From Methylobacterium brachiatum (GTDB lineage: Bacteria; Pseudomonadota; Alphaproteobacteria; Rhizobiales; Beijerinckiaceae), in contig NZ_JAJALK010000005.1 of the NCBI RefSeq assembly GCF_020523825.1, positions 417,827-481,826 on the forward strand: a DNA stretch of 64,000 bases. Direction: 5' to 3'. The notes under the pieces were generated by a model. It saw only the letters and a program-made list of their open reading frames with translations, was not told where the DNA came from and ran no database searches. A program made the translations under genes and the position numbers. This document shows, piece after piece, positions 54,420-64,000 of this stretch (position 1 is the stretch's first letter; each line of letters opens with the position of its first letter).

Positions 54420-55922
54420 GTGAACCGGTTCAATTTAGGTCTAGCATTTGATGGCGAGCGTGTGAGCTTCCAACCTGCCGCTCCTTTAGTCGACAAACTA
54501 GAGCATACGTTTGGACACTCTCTACGCCATTGCAAGTTCTATGTTTTAAAGGGCGGAAGAAAACCGACCATTTCTTTTAGTCATGGTGGCGATGTTTCTA
54601 TAGCGGAAAATGATTTAACATCGAAAGAAGATATTTACGAAGCTGCCATTTCACATGAAGTCTGTCATTATTTACAAAAGAATATCCGTAATGCAAAAAA
54701 TACTATTGGAACAATGTCACAAATCGAGTTGGAGGCCGAGCTGGCATCTGTGCATTTTGCCTTCGGCAAAAAAATAAATCTAAGTTTTAATGACTACTCA
54801 ACATCAATTCGGTTTTGGGATAAAGCGGGTCATTATTATACGACAGTACTTTGCTACCTTGCAGCAGGTTGTGACCCTAGGGAGGCCAGTTTAATCGGAA
54901 AGCGGGCTTGGCTACCTGACGCAACTTTAAATCATGCGGCCGTAAATGCGCTCATATCTGCTGCAAAGGAAAATTCATATAGAAAGGCCACAGAGGCGTT
55001 TCTGGATTATAAGCTGGCCAAGACTCCGGAGCAAAAAACTGCAGCAATCGCTGCTGGCGCTCGTCTTGGGTTGAATGAAACCGTTCGTGCCATCCACATG
55101 GGATTGCATGCACTGACCAGCAAAAACGTTTTCAAGGAACGAGAAGCCAGGGAGGGAGTAATTTTGTCTGGCAGAATGCAAAATAGTTTCCTGACAGACA
55201 TTGCACATCACCCGTTTGGTAATTGCTATTCACATATGCAGCTTCCTGATGACGACTCAATGTGCGTGGCTGGAATGGGGCACTACGATGCTACACAACC
55301 CGAAGAGGGACATGAGTCAGATCAAATTTGGAATATTAAGAGGTCAAAACCTTATATGGATTATGTAGGAAAATTATACGAACTTGCATGTAGGAGGATG
55401 AAAACAGTCTATCGCCAAGAAACCTTAGATAACATTCTTTTTGCCATGAACCCGATGTACCATAAGACGCGAAAATTTGCGCTTGCGCGGCCGGTTGAAA
55501 ATGCAAGGAAATTGGCGACTTTACCTGACTGCCGGTCGGAGGATGAGTGCGCGAATCATCTTCAAGCCGTTGCGCTCGGAATACTCGGTAACAAGAAAAA
55601 TATTTATGATTACAGTTGCCCGGAAGGACTTAAGTGGGCTCAGTACAAAAATCATATTGAACATCGCGACGTTTTTCACGGGGACGACTATGCTTCATCT
55701 TACTACCTTTCTGGAAATAAAATATTCCCGGATGGCGGTTGGGAAAGAGGCTATGATTGGTTGGGCGCAGCAATTCTTGCTGCTGCCTGCGATTGGGCGG
55801 AGTTAACTGGAAGCAAAATCGATCGGTCCCTTGTTGTTCCAATTTACCCGAGGCTCCCAGAGAGGGACCCTAATGCAATAGATCTTGGATATGGCCTTCA
55901 ATATAGCGAAATAAAATTTTGA
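54420..55922 (+). CDS. Predicted zincin metallopeptidase, foreign, function unknown
   Basis: 500 residues from GTG 54420, with AGGA eight bases upstream. Base composition is far more AT-rich and codon use differs from every neighbour, so the gene was acquired laterally. Residues 20-90 read PLVDKLEHTFGHSLRHCKFY, then VSIAENDLTSKEDIYEAAIS and HEVCHYLQKN: a HExxH zinc site (His79, Glu80, His83) with a nearby acidic candidate ligand (ELEAELAS, residues 103-110). The FGHSLRHCKFYV...EAAISHEVCHYLQ arrangement resembles DUF4157 (the eCIS core domain). The remaining 400 residues (with MQLPDDDSMCVAGMGHYDAT and SGNKIFPDGGWERGYDWLGAA) match nothing I know. No signal peptide is seen. Confidence 0.8.
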   Translation: MNRFNLGLAFDGERVSFQPAAPLVDKLEHTFGHSLRHCKFYVLKGGRKPTISFSHGGDVSIAENDLTSKEDIYEAAISHEVCHYLQKNIRNAKNTIGTMSQIELEAELASVHFAFGKKINLSFNDYSTSIRFWDKAGHYYTTVLCYLAAGCDPREASLIGKRAWLPDATLNHAAVNALISAAKENSYRKATEAFLDYKLAKTPEQKTAAIAAGARLGLNETVRAIHMGLHALTSKNVFKEREAREGVILSGRMQNSFLTDIAHHPFGNCYSHMQLPDDDSMCVAGMGHYDATQPEEGHESDQIWNIKRSKPYMDYVGKLYELACRRMKTVYRQETLDNILFAMNPMYHKTRKFALARPVENARKLATLPDCRSEDECANHLQAVALGILGNKKNIYDYSCPEGLKWAQYKNHIEHRDVFHGDDYASSYYLSGNKIFPDGGWERGYDWLGAAILAAACDWAELTGSKIDRSLVVPIYPRLPERDPNAIDLGYGLQYSEIKF

Positions 55923-56444
55923 TTTATTTGTTATATATTGGATATTGTAAATAGCCGTGATTGACGCAATGCGGGACTTCTCGTTTCCGCAGTTGAGGGT
56001 TGACCAATAGTACGGGTATTGCGGACGAGGTTTGCATAGCACAGTCAAAGCAGTTGTGCCGGCAGAGCCCTCCGGCCGATGCGCCCGTAGTGAAGGGGAC
56101 TATCGCCGAGTTTGGTGGATCAGGCGGCGAGAAGGAAGCGACGGGTGGTGTGGGGTTGCCCTCGACCTCCCGGCCGGCCTGCTCACGATCCGTCGGGGCT
56201 ACGCGATCAGCGTGCGACGAGACGGCGACAGCGTGCACCTGCCGGGTTCTCACCCTACGTGCTCGAACCGGCACTGCGCATCCTGCGTGAGACGTAGCCG
56301 TTCGACCGCGCCGAGGTTCTATACGCGCGCTTATGCGAGGACCTGACTGCGGGAGAGATCGCGTCCGCTTCTGGGCGACGAGCCAGCTACCGCTCTCCAC
56401 CCAAAAGTGACGCTCCTGAACGTTCACAACTGCCGCTCGTTCTC
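55923..56444. other. Intergenic region, 522 bp, right edge of the foreign segment
   Basis: AT-rich until about 55980 and then GC-rich again. I see no credible gene; the GC-rich part looks like scrambled coding or insertion-sequence debris (short frames on both strands without ribosome sites). Confidence 0.45.
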
Positions 56445-57416
56445 ATGGGTGACGCTGGACAAGGAAGCCGTGTGCTCTCGATCTTCGATCTCACCGCCCT
56501 TCTCCTGACCCTGTCGGCCCTGTTCGGCTGGATCAACCGGCGCTTCGTCCACATGCCGCACGGCATCGGCCTGCTGGTGATGGGGCTCGTGGCATCGCTG
56601 CTTCTGGTGCTCCTCGACGTCGCCTTCCCCGGCCAAAACCTCTACGGCGCCCTGAGTGACGTGCTGAGGCAGATCGACTTCACCGACGTGGTGATGAACG
56701 GGATGCTGGCGTTCCTGCTGTTCGCAGGCGCCATGACCCTCGACCTCGGCGCCCTGCGCGACCGGGCCTGGCCGGTCGCCACGCTCGCGCTGGTCGGTAC
56801 CGTCATCTCGACGGCCGTGGTGGGCTGCGCCTTCTGGGCCGTGGCGCAGGGCGTCGGCCTGCCGGTCACCCTGCCGTGGGCGCTGGTGTTCGGTTCGCTG
56901 ATCAGCCCGACCGATCCGGTGGCGGTACTGGCCACCTTGAAGAACGTGAAGGTGCCCCTGGCCTTGGAGATCGAGATGCAGGGCGAGGCGCTGTTCAACG
57001 ACGGCGTCGGCATCGTCCTGTTCACCGTCCTCCTCGGCTTCGCGGCCGGCATCGGCGGCGAGGCATCCGGCCCCGCCGGGATCGCCCGCCTGCTGGTGCA
57101 GGAGGCGGGGGGCGGCCTGCTCCTCGGCGTCGTGACCGGCTACGTCGCCTACCGCGCCATGCGGACCATCGACGACTTCCCCGTCGAGGTCCTGATCACC
57201 CTGGCCCTCGTGACGGGCACCTACGCCCTGGCCCAAAAGCTCCACATCAGCGGCCCCCTTGCGGTGGTCGCGGCCGGGCTGCTCGTCGGCGACAGGGCTC
57301 CGCGTGATGCCATGAGCGAGCGCACCCAGGGTTACGTCTCCGCCCTGTGGAGACGTGTCGGAGGCGGAGGCATGCACCGCGCTTTCGCGGATACGGCGGC
57401 ACAGCTACATATCTGA
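56445..57416 (+). pseudogene. CPA1-type Na+/H+ antiporter, C-terminally truncated
   Basis: Only 323 residues instead of about 400-430 or more. Up to residue about 300 it is a normal CPA1/NhaP protein: FGWINRRFVHMPHGIGLLVMG, DVVMNGMLAFLLFAGAMTLD, GSLISPTDPVAVLATLKNVKVP (NhaP signature), EALFNDGVGIVLFTVLLGFA, and AGLLVGDRAPRDAMSERTQG. After YVSALW the sequence changes abruptly to RRVGGGGMHRAFADTAAQLHI and stops, losing the last two or three helices. It is probably non-functional. A GTG at 56472 is an alternative start. The next gene begins 2 bp later. Confidence 0.8.
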
Positions 57417-57417
57417 C

Positions 57418-58101
57418 GTGCCCATCCTCCTAGCGCTCGGCGCCCTCCTGTTCGGCCTTGTGTTTGGCCCCCACTGGTGGGTGCGCCGGGCGATGCGGCA
57501 ACACGCGACCGAGCGGCCGGATCTGCCCGGGACCGGAGGTGAACTCGCCCGTCATCTGCTCGACTTGGCGGGGCTGAAGCACGTTTCCGTCGAGATAGCG
57601 CCAGCCGACCACTTCGACCCGGTCGCGAACGTCGTGCGGCTGTCGCCGGGGAACCATGACGGCCGCTCGATCACGGCGGTCGCGGTCGCGGCACACGAGG
57701 TCTCCCATGCGCTTCAGCACGCGGCGGGGGACCGGCTTTTCGCGGCGCGGGTGAGGTTTGCCCCGGTCGTGCAGGGCTTCGAGTTTGCTGCGGCAGTAGT
57801 GATGATGACTGCGCCCGTGGTGCTCGCTCTCGTCCATTCGCCGGTGCTGCTCGCCCTACAGGTCGGTGTCGGCATCGCACTCCTCGGCGTTCGCCTCGTG
57901 TTCCACGTCCTGACACTGCCCGTCGAACTCGACGCGAGCTTCCGCCGGGCCCTGCCCATCCTGGAGACGGGTCACTTCCTCGACGCAGGCGACATGCCCG
58001 GCGCCCGCACCGTACTGCGCGCTGCAGCCCTCACCTACGTGGCCTCGTCCCTCATAGCGCTCGTGAACATTGCCCGCTTTCGGCGGCTCCTCCCGTTCTA
58101 A
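57418..58101 (+). CDS. YugP-family zinc metallopeptidase, membrane-bound
   Basis: 227 residues from GTG 57418. One N-terminal membrane helix (PILLALGALLFGLVFGPHWW), the segment RPDLPGTGGELARHLLDLAG typical of the family, the zinc site VAAHEVSHALQHAAGD (His93, Glu94, His97), two further hydrophobic segments (residues 120-165), and VELDASFRRALPILE, where a Glu would complete the metal site. These neutral zinc metallopeptidases have no established substrate. A frame extending to 57355 would overlap the truncated antiporter and is less likely. Confidence 0.85.
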   Translation: MPILLALGALLFGLVFGPHWWVRRAMRQHATERPDLPGTGGELARHLLDLAGLKHVSVEIAPADHFDPVANVVRLSPGNHDGRSITAVAVAAHEVSHALQHAAGDRLFAARVRFAPVVQGFEFAAAVVMMTAPVVLALVHSPVLLALQVGVGIALLGVRLVFHVLTLPVELDASFRRALPILETGHFLDAGDMPGARTVLRAAALTYVASSLIALVNIARFRRLLPF

Positions 58102-58203
58102 AACCTCCGAGGCGAGGGGCCGATGCGCCTGCCCGCCAAGCCGCGAGCGGACCGCCACCTTCGGAACCAGACCTGGCCATTCCTCTCAGTTGCTGTGCCT
58201 TCC

Positions 58204-58216
58204 AAGCGGACATTCG
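58204..58216. repeat. Short copy of the dispersed repeat
   Basis: AAGCGGACATTCG lies between YugP and the recombinase cassette and matches the core of the repeats at 48081, 48162 and 53960. Confidence 0.4.
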
Positions 58217-58284
58217 AATAGGCGGGCGGGAGGTCCGCAAAGGGTCAAGACCTACCGGTACGGGCGGTGGTCAGATACACCCCG

Positions 58285-60008
<1,724 letters not shown>

Positions 60009-60012
<4 letters not shown>

Positions 60013-60500
60013 GAGACCACCTCCGTCTGCGCCCGCAGCTCGGGTCTGATGCGCTCGCGCAGGCCGAAGAAGCGCGGCCCGTTCCAGCGGGTGCCGGTGA
60101 TCGCCTCGGCGATCGGTGACAGGCTGGCGTAGATCGCCCCGTTCCAGAGATAGCCGGCCGCGGTGACGCTGACGCGGTGGACCTGCCCGGCATGCTCGCG
60201 CACGAGCTGCGTGCCGGGGCTGGGCCGGCTGGTGTCGCGGGTGGCCAGGGTCTTCGCCGGATCGGCGCCCGCGGCGAGGCGGTCGAGCAGGCGGGCGGTG
60301 TCGCGAGACAGGCCGCCGTAGGCACGCACTTGCATCTCGTAGGCGAGCAGGCGCGCGAGCATATCCCGACGCAGGCCAGGGGGCGCCGGGCGGCGGGTCA
60401 GCCGGCGCCAGCGCTGGCGGAGCGCGTCGAGGTCCAGGGCAGGCAGGGCGTCGAGCTCGGCGAGAAGTGGGTCGGCTACAGGGATGGGTGAGCGGTCCAT
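60009..60500 (-). CDS. DUF2924-domain protein
   Basis: 163 residues. LAELDALPALDLDALRQRWRRLTRRPAPPGLRRDMLARLLAYEMQ is the N-terminal DUF2924 signature. The C-terminal part, GTQLVREHAGQVHRVSVTAAGYLWNGAIYASLSPIAEAITGTRWNGPRFFGL, is the conserved second block. It always accompanies recombinases of this type, so a recombination-accessory or DNA-binding role is plausible. Confidence 0.9.
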
Positions 60501-60509
60501 GACATCCCC

Positions 60510-61097
60510 TCAGCGCGAGGCTACTGGCGTGGCAGGGGCTGCCTCGCTCGAGGCGCTCGTCGGTCCGGAGGCGGACTCGGCGGTGGTCTCGATGCGATAG
60601 ACCGTCCTGCCGTCGGCCTCCCGCTTCCGGACGTGGATCGCGTGGCCCTTGCGGCGCAGGCCGGTGAGCGCGGCGCGGGTCGTGTGCGGCAGCCAGCCCG
60701 TGGCGGCGGCGAGCATCTGGAGGTCGGCACCCTCCGGCCGTCGCAGCAGGGCCAGGACCCGCGCGATCTTCGTCCAGGCCCGCGGCTCGACCGCCGTGCA
60801 GATCGGCGTCCGCTCCCGCGATACGCCGACTCCGGCACGAGCATCGACATCGATGATCGCGAGCCCGGCCACGGTCAGCTGAAGCCCCTTCGCTTCCCCG
60901 GACGGGACGCGGACCCAGATCGGCTCGTCCGCCGCCGTGACGGTCTCGGCGACGCTGAGCGCGACCAGCTTCTCGCCGAGGCGGCGCCTCGCACCGCCCG
61001 TCACCCGCTCTGGTGGGGTGAGGCGATGATCCGGCCTGCGCGCCGCGGCGGCGAGCAGATCGCGATGTTGCGGCGTGAGCAGCGGATCAGTCGGCAT
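60510..61097 (-). CDS. DUF3489-domain protein
   Basis: 195 residues. The C-terminal half (KIARVLALLRRPEGADLQMLAAATGWLPHTTRAALTGLRRKGHAIHVRK) is a winged-helix-type DUF3489 domain. The N-terminal half has the repeat-like layout LTPQHRDLLAAAARRPDHRL. It is the first gene of the recombinase cassette, 9 bp before the DUF2924 gene. The domain suggests DNA binding, perhaps regulating or targeting the recombinase. Confidence 0.87.
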   Translation of the reverse strand: MPTDPLLTPQHRDLLAAAARRPDHRLTPPERVTGGARRRLGEKLVALSVAETVTAADEPIWVRVPSGEAKGLQLTVAGLAIIDVDARAGVGVSRERTPICTAVEPRAWTKIARVLALLRRPEGADLQMLAAATGWLPHTTRAALTGLRRKGHAIHVRKREADGRTVYRIETTAESASGPTSASSEAAPATPVASR

Positions 61098-61262
61098 CGT
61101 CGGGCTCTCAAGGGTCGGACAGCCCGCGCTGGGTCTGCCACCGCCTACAGCCCCGACCGCACTGAGGGCAGCGGGGGTCGGGGGGTATCGGCGCGGATCG
61201 ACCGGCCGTCAGCGGCAGCGTATCGGCCACCGGGGCGAGCCGGTGGGCATGTCTGCCGGGGA

Positions 61263-61493
61263 TCAGGTGTCCGTTTCGGCGGCACGCTGCAGGCGGCCGA
61301 TCAGGCAGACGGCGCGGTGCAGGGTGTCGGCCTCGTTCAGCAGCGTGTCGAGCTTCATGGCGATGCGCACCGCCTCGCGCTCGGACCCGGCCTCGGCGCA
61401 GGCGAGCGCCGCCTTGGCGATCGCCGCCGCGTCGGTCAGCCGGCCGCTGATCTCGCTGAGGCCGGCGGTGATGCTCAGTCCGGATGTGTTCAT
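61263..61493 (-). CDS. Small helical protein of unknown function
   Basis: 76 residues from ATG 61493, with GGAGACAAA upstream. Predicted to be almost entirely helical: GRLTDAAAIAKAALACAEAGSEREAVRIAMKLDTLLNEADTLH. No family is recognised. The strong ribosome site and its position between the recombinase cassette and a regulator on the same strand support a real gene. Confidence 0.6.
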   Translation of the reverse strand: MNTSGLSITAGLSEISGRLTDAAAIAKAALACAEAGSEREAVRIAMKLDTLLNEADTLHRAVCLIGRLQRAAETDT

Positions 61494-61593
61494 GGTTTGT
61501 CTCCGCCGGGCCGTCGGGTTGCTTCGCGCCCGCCTCGGTCGCCGGACGCACACACGCTCCGTCCGCGACGACAGTCCAGCGGAATCTGCCGGC

Positions 61594-61839
61594 TCACTCC
61601 CGCGGCGTCTTGCGCAGCTCTTTGAGCAGCTCGTGCGGGTCGAAGCCGATCACCTCGGCGAGGTCGAGAAGCTCCACGAGGTCGACCCGACGTTGGCCGC
61701 TCTCGATCCCGCTGACGAACGGCTGATGCCGGCCGAGCTGCTTGGCGACGTCGGATTGCTTCAGACCGGCCGCGTCGCGGTACCGGGCGATCAGCTCCGC
61801 CAGGCGCCGATGGCGACGGGAGCGCAGGGAGGGGGGCAT
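61594..61839 (-). CDS. Small XRE/HTH transcriptional regulator
   Basis: 81 residues. A classic helix-turn-helix: RRLAELIARYRDAAGLKQSDVAKQLGRHQPFVSGIESGQRRVDLVEL, with little beyond it. It is divergent from the putative restriction endonuclease gene, with a 159-bp gap between them. Such small Cro/C-protein-like regulators often time expression of restriction genes; here that role is an inference from position. No methyltransferase is seen within the window. Confidence 0.85.
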   Translation of the reverse strand: MPPSLRSRRHRRLAELIARYRDAAGLKQSDVAKQLGRHQPFVSGIESGQRRVDLVELLDLAEVIGFDPHELLKELRKTPRE

Positions 61840-61895
61840 GGCGGGCCGGGCAGACGGGGTCCGGCAGGCCCAGTACCGACGACATCGCCTGATCC

Positions 61896-61930
61896 AAAAA
61901 TCAGATATCTATAAACCGGATATTCCGCTG
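61896..61930. promoter_or_regulatory. AT-rich operator-like segment between divergent genes
   Basis: Within the GC-rich intergenic region an AT-rich patch carries the palindrome AGATATCT (61903) and a nearby ATCCGGTTTATAG/CCGGATAT pair. This is the most likely operator for the HTH protein, which is transcribed leftwards from here. Confidence 0.35.
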
Positions 61931-61998
61931 GACTGTCCGCCCCGGCAGAGCGACGCCTGCACCCCGGAGGATCGGCCTCCGCATCGGGCGCTCGCACC

Positions 61999-62964
61999 AT
62001 GACCCTGCACATCCCCGTCCCACCCGCCGCCATCCCCATGCCGCCGCTCGCCCCCAGCGCGGTGCGGTACATCAAGCTCGGGCCCGGCGGCGCCTGGGCG
62101 AAAGCCTGTCTAGCCGAGGGTGTGATCCGCTTCGGCAGCCCGGACGAACCGCACGCCGAATGCCTCGCCGGCGACTGGGATGGCGCCCGCGCCGCGCTCG
62201 CGCGCGACGGGCGCCGCCCGCCGGGCGAGGTCAGCCAAGTGCTGCGCGAACTCCGGGACTTCCACACCTTGCCGGCCGAGGCACTCTGGATCACCTTTGC
62301 AGAAGGCAGGCTGTGGTGGGCGTTCGCCGAGCCGGAGGTCACGCGCGTACCGGTGGGCACTGACGGCGTGGTCGAGCGCCGGACGCGGGCGGGATGGCGC
62401 GACTTCAACCTACTCGGCGCGCCGCTGACGACCGCGAGCCTGAGCAGCCGCCTGACCCAACTCCAGGGGTACCAGCGCACGATCTGCAAGGTCGCCGCGG
62501 AGGACTATCTCCTGCGGCGAATCAACGACATCGACGAGCCCGCCGTCGTTCGAGCGCGGGCGGTACGGGCGGAGATGATCCAGGCCGCCGAGGCGCTGAT
62601 CGCCGGGCTGCACTGGGCGGACTTCGAGGTGCTGGCCGATCTGCTGATGGCGCGCTCGGGCTGGCAGCGGGTGTCCGCGCTCGGCGGAAGCCAAGCCGAA
62701 GTCGACCTCGTCGTCGAGCAGCCGGCGACTGGCGAGCGCGGCTTCGTGCAGGTGAAGTCCCGGGCGACGCAGGCGGTGCTCGCCGACTCGATCGCGGCCT
62801 ATCGCACGAGCGACGGCTACGCGCGGATGTTCTTCGTCTGCCATTCCCCGGTCGGGGCCTTGGCCGCGGACGGGCCCGACGTGCATCTGCTCACCGGCGG
62901 GGAGCTCGCCCGGCGCAGCGTCGAGGCCGGCCTGCTCGACTGGCTGATTGAGCGCAACGGTTGA
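61999..62964 (+). CDS. Putative Mrr-like restriction endonuclease
   Basis: 321 residues. The C-terminal part (about 203-320) has a PD-(D/E)xK nuclease pattern: HWADFEVLADLLMARSGWQR with Glu210, EVDLVVEQPATGERGFVQVK with Asp236 and the QVK motif (Gln251-Lys253). This is the layout of Mrr-type endonucleases. The N-terminal part (residues 22-115: AVRYIKLGPGGAWAKACLAE, GVIRFG, LAGDWDGAR, ALWITFAEGRLWWAFAEPEV) looks like a small beta-rich sensing domain of the PUA/EVE kind, which would let the enzyme recognise modified DNA bases. Divergent from the HTH regulator. A type IV (modification-dependent) enzyme is the best guess. Confidence 0.72.
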   Translation: MTLHIPVPPAAIPMPPLAPSAVRYIKLGPGGAWAKACLAEGVIRFGSPDEPHAECLAGDWDGARAALARDGRRPPGEVSQVLRELRDFHTLPAEALWITFAEGRLWWAFAEPEVTRVPVGTDGVVERRTRAGWRDFNLLGAPLTTASLSSRLTQLQGYQRTICKVAAEDYLLRRINDIDEPAVVRARAVRAEMIQAAEALIAGLHWADFEVLADLLMARSGWQRVSALGGSQAEVDLVVEQPATGERGFVQVKSRATQAVLADSIAAYRTSDGYARMFFVCHSPVGALAADGPDVHLLTGGELARRSVEAGLLDWLIERNG

Positions 62965-63003
62965 GCCCAGCGGCTAGCCTGCACTCCTGATAGGATACCT
63001 TGT

Positions 63004-63032
63004 TGACACTTCAATATAGGCGGCGTAGTTCG
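63004..63032 (+). promoter_or_regulatory. Possible promoter very close to the next gene
   Basis: TTGACA, a 17-bp spacer and a poor -10 (TAGTTC) end six bases before the ATG at 63038. If it is real, the transcript would be leaderless or nearly so. Confidence 0.3.
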
Positions 63033-63037
63033 AGTTC

Positions 63038-63727
63038 ATGTTGGACGCGAGCTACGCCACTTTCAAACGAGATCAGGTCGAGCAGGCGATCGCCATCGCC
63101 TCGGGCATCAACCCGCAGCACGAGCCGAAGCGCTTCGACGCTCTCAGGATCGAGTTGAAGCGTCTGCTCGACCGCGACCGTAGGCAGGAGCAGGAGACAC
63201 CCCGCGGACGGCCTGTCCGTCGAGCCTTCCATGGCGAGGGGCCGCCCGGTCGCGGCATCGACGTCCTGTACAGCGGCTACGAAGCCTTCGCGTTGCTGAT
63301 CGCGCTGCGGTTGATGCGCGGAGGACTGACCCAGGCTCGTGCGGTGGATTTCCTACGCGACCTGCGGGCGCCACTCGCCGGCTTTCACTACGAGACGCTG
63401 CGGCAGGATCCACACGACCTCCGTCCCGATGTGGACCCCGGAGATCTTGAGAACCTCATCCGGATTGGCGCGCTCATCCGTGAACCAGAGGATTTGGCGC
63501 ATCTCACCGCCCTGGCAGGCGAGCATGCCGAGGCGTTCGATGTTTCCTCGCCCGAGAAGAAGCCGGTGTCAGGCAACATCTGTCGCAGCCTCGACGATCT
63601 TTGTCATCGCCTGCGCTGGGCGAGCCATGAGGGCCACGCTCTGATCGTGGTCGAGCTCGTCAATGCTGCCCATCAACTCGCCCACCACCTGAAGCGGATC
63701 GAGCCGCGCCCGCGCGGCCGCCGGTAG
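63038..63727 (+). CDS. Protein of unknown function
   Basis: 229 residues. N-terminal half: YATFKRDQVEQAIAIASGINPQHEPKRFDALRIELKRLLDRDR, then a basic linker and DVLYSGYEAFALLIALRLMRGGLTQARAVDFLRDLRAPLAGFHYE, which looks helical, possibly a winged-helix. The rest is acidic-to-neutral and helical (CRSLDDLCHRLRWASHEGHALIVVELVNAAHQLAHHL). I recognise no family. It follows the putative endonuclease by 73 bp on the same strand and may belong to the same locus. Confidence 0.65.
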   Translation: MLDASYATFKRDQVEQAIAIASGINPQHEPKRFDALRIELKRLLDRDRRQEQETPRGRPVRRAFHGEGPPGRGIDVLYSGYEAFALLIALRLMRGGLTQARAVDFLRDLRAPLAGFHYETLRQDPHDLRPDVDPGDLENLIRIGALIREPEDLAHLTALAGEHAEAFDVSSPEKKPVSGNICRSLDDLCHRLRWASHEGHALIVVELVNAAHQLAHHLKRIEPRPRGRR

Positions 63728-63770
63728 GCGAAGCTTTCACACCCACCGCAACCTTCAAGAGGAGAACATC

Positions 63771-63929
63771 GTGTCACGATCAATTGGAACCCACACTGAG
63801 GTATCTTATGAAACGGGTCGTCTCGTCCCAAAGCTCGTCGATCGCATCACGATCCGGCCGCTCGCCGAGTTGCGGCCGGATCCGCGCAACCCTCGCAACC
63901 ACCCGCCGAAGCAGATCGCCAGGCTAGAG
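63771..63929 (+). pseudogene. ParB-domain gene, disrupted by an IS630-type element
   Basis: GTG start at 63771 with AGGAGAAC upstream. The beginning of a ParB/Srx-like domain is visible (LVDRITIRPLAELRPDPRNPRNHPPKQIARL). At a TA dinucleotide (63926) the sequence changes to the end of an insertion sequence, and the hybrid frame stops at 63995. The original protein, probably a ParB-domain protein of the kind often coupled to DNA methylases or plasmid functions, is cut after about 50 residues. Confidence 0.82.
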
Positions 63930-64000
63930 CGTTTTCGGTTTAATCTGGGTCGTATCCTGCGGCAGCGAAGAAGTTGGCGCACTCGTCTGGGGTGACAGTG
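63927..64000 (-). mobile_element. IS630-family element, left end (continues beyond the window)
   Basis: The element begins GAGCGTTTTCGG just after TA, in keeping with the TA target used by IS630/Tc1-mariner elements. Minus-strand translation from 64000 gives TVTPDECANFFAAAGYDPD followed by a stop at 63940, the conserved C-terminus of IS630 transposases (compare DCANYFKHCGY). The rest of the transposase lies beyond the right edge. Confidence 0.85.

Noticed and set aside
55924..56427. A 167-codon minus-strand frame after the zincin gene
   Set aside because: It crosses the AT-rich to GC-rich boundary, has no ribosome site and no recognisable product.

Overview
The window is GC-rich (about 70%) alphaproteobacterial chromosome, most likely Methylobacterium or a close relative. 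The clues are a mesaconyl-CoA hydratase of the ethylmalonyl-CoA pathway, the gene order regulator-metK-trmB, tlpA next to argH, a tRNA-Arg(CCU) split by a group I intron, a DUF6894-type small protein, alphaproteobacterial MotA/MotB, and several palindromic intergenic repeats of types common in Rhizobiales. The genus call is an inference; the class is well supported.

From 1 to about 45.7 kb the sequence is compact core genome. It holds argH (cut by the window edge), a TlpA thioredoxin, a PIN toxin-antitoxin pair, NhaA, a NodU-type carbamoyltransferase, a HAD dehalogenase, MurJ, superoxide dismutase, an HWE-type sensor kinase, trmB, metK and its upstream XRE regulator. These are followed by the intron-split tRNA-Arg, a nuclease-like protein, an M48 protease, a glutathione transferase, a three-subunit molybdenum aldehyde oxidase (paoABC type), an M20 dipeptidase, a ParA-like ATPase, MotAB, a complete dipeptide ABC importer, an RND efflux pair, an L,D-transpeptidase, mesaconyl-CoA hydratase, YggT and tRNA-Ala(CGC). 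Two identical parS-like 16-mers lie about 10 kb apart (9429 and 19382), which suggests an origin-proximal position. Two genes near 43 kb look broken: a porin-like protein with a stop inside its signal peptide, and a frameshifted acetyltransferase.

From the tRNA-Ala gene rightwards (45.7-64 kb) gene density falls and the sequence becomes accessory: a decayed MFS transporter, dispersed GCGGACGTTC-type repeats, an IS3-family transposase remnant, a truncated CPA1 antiporter, a serine recombinase cassette (DUF3489-DUF2924-recombinase) and an IS630-type element inserted in a ParB-domain gene at the right edge. The best-defined functional unit here is at 48.8-50.9 kb. A secreted peptide whose tail is a five-residue MMxxx repeat is followed by a cytochrome b membrane protein and a Tat-exported molybdopterin reductase. 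This is the layout of the MrpX-YedZ1-YedY1 hypochlorite-scavenging system known from Azospira. A catalase-like haem protein follows it.

Two less familiar items deserve attention. One is an AT-rich, clearly foreign gene (54.4-55.9 kb) for a 500-residue predicted zincin whose N-terminus resembles the DUF4157/eCIS-core arrangement. The other is a putative Mrr-like restriction endonuclease with a divergent HTH regulator (61.6-63.0 kb), beside the recombinase cassette.
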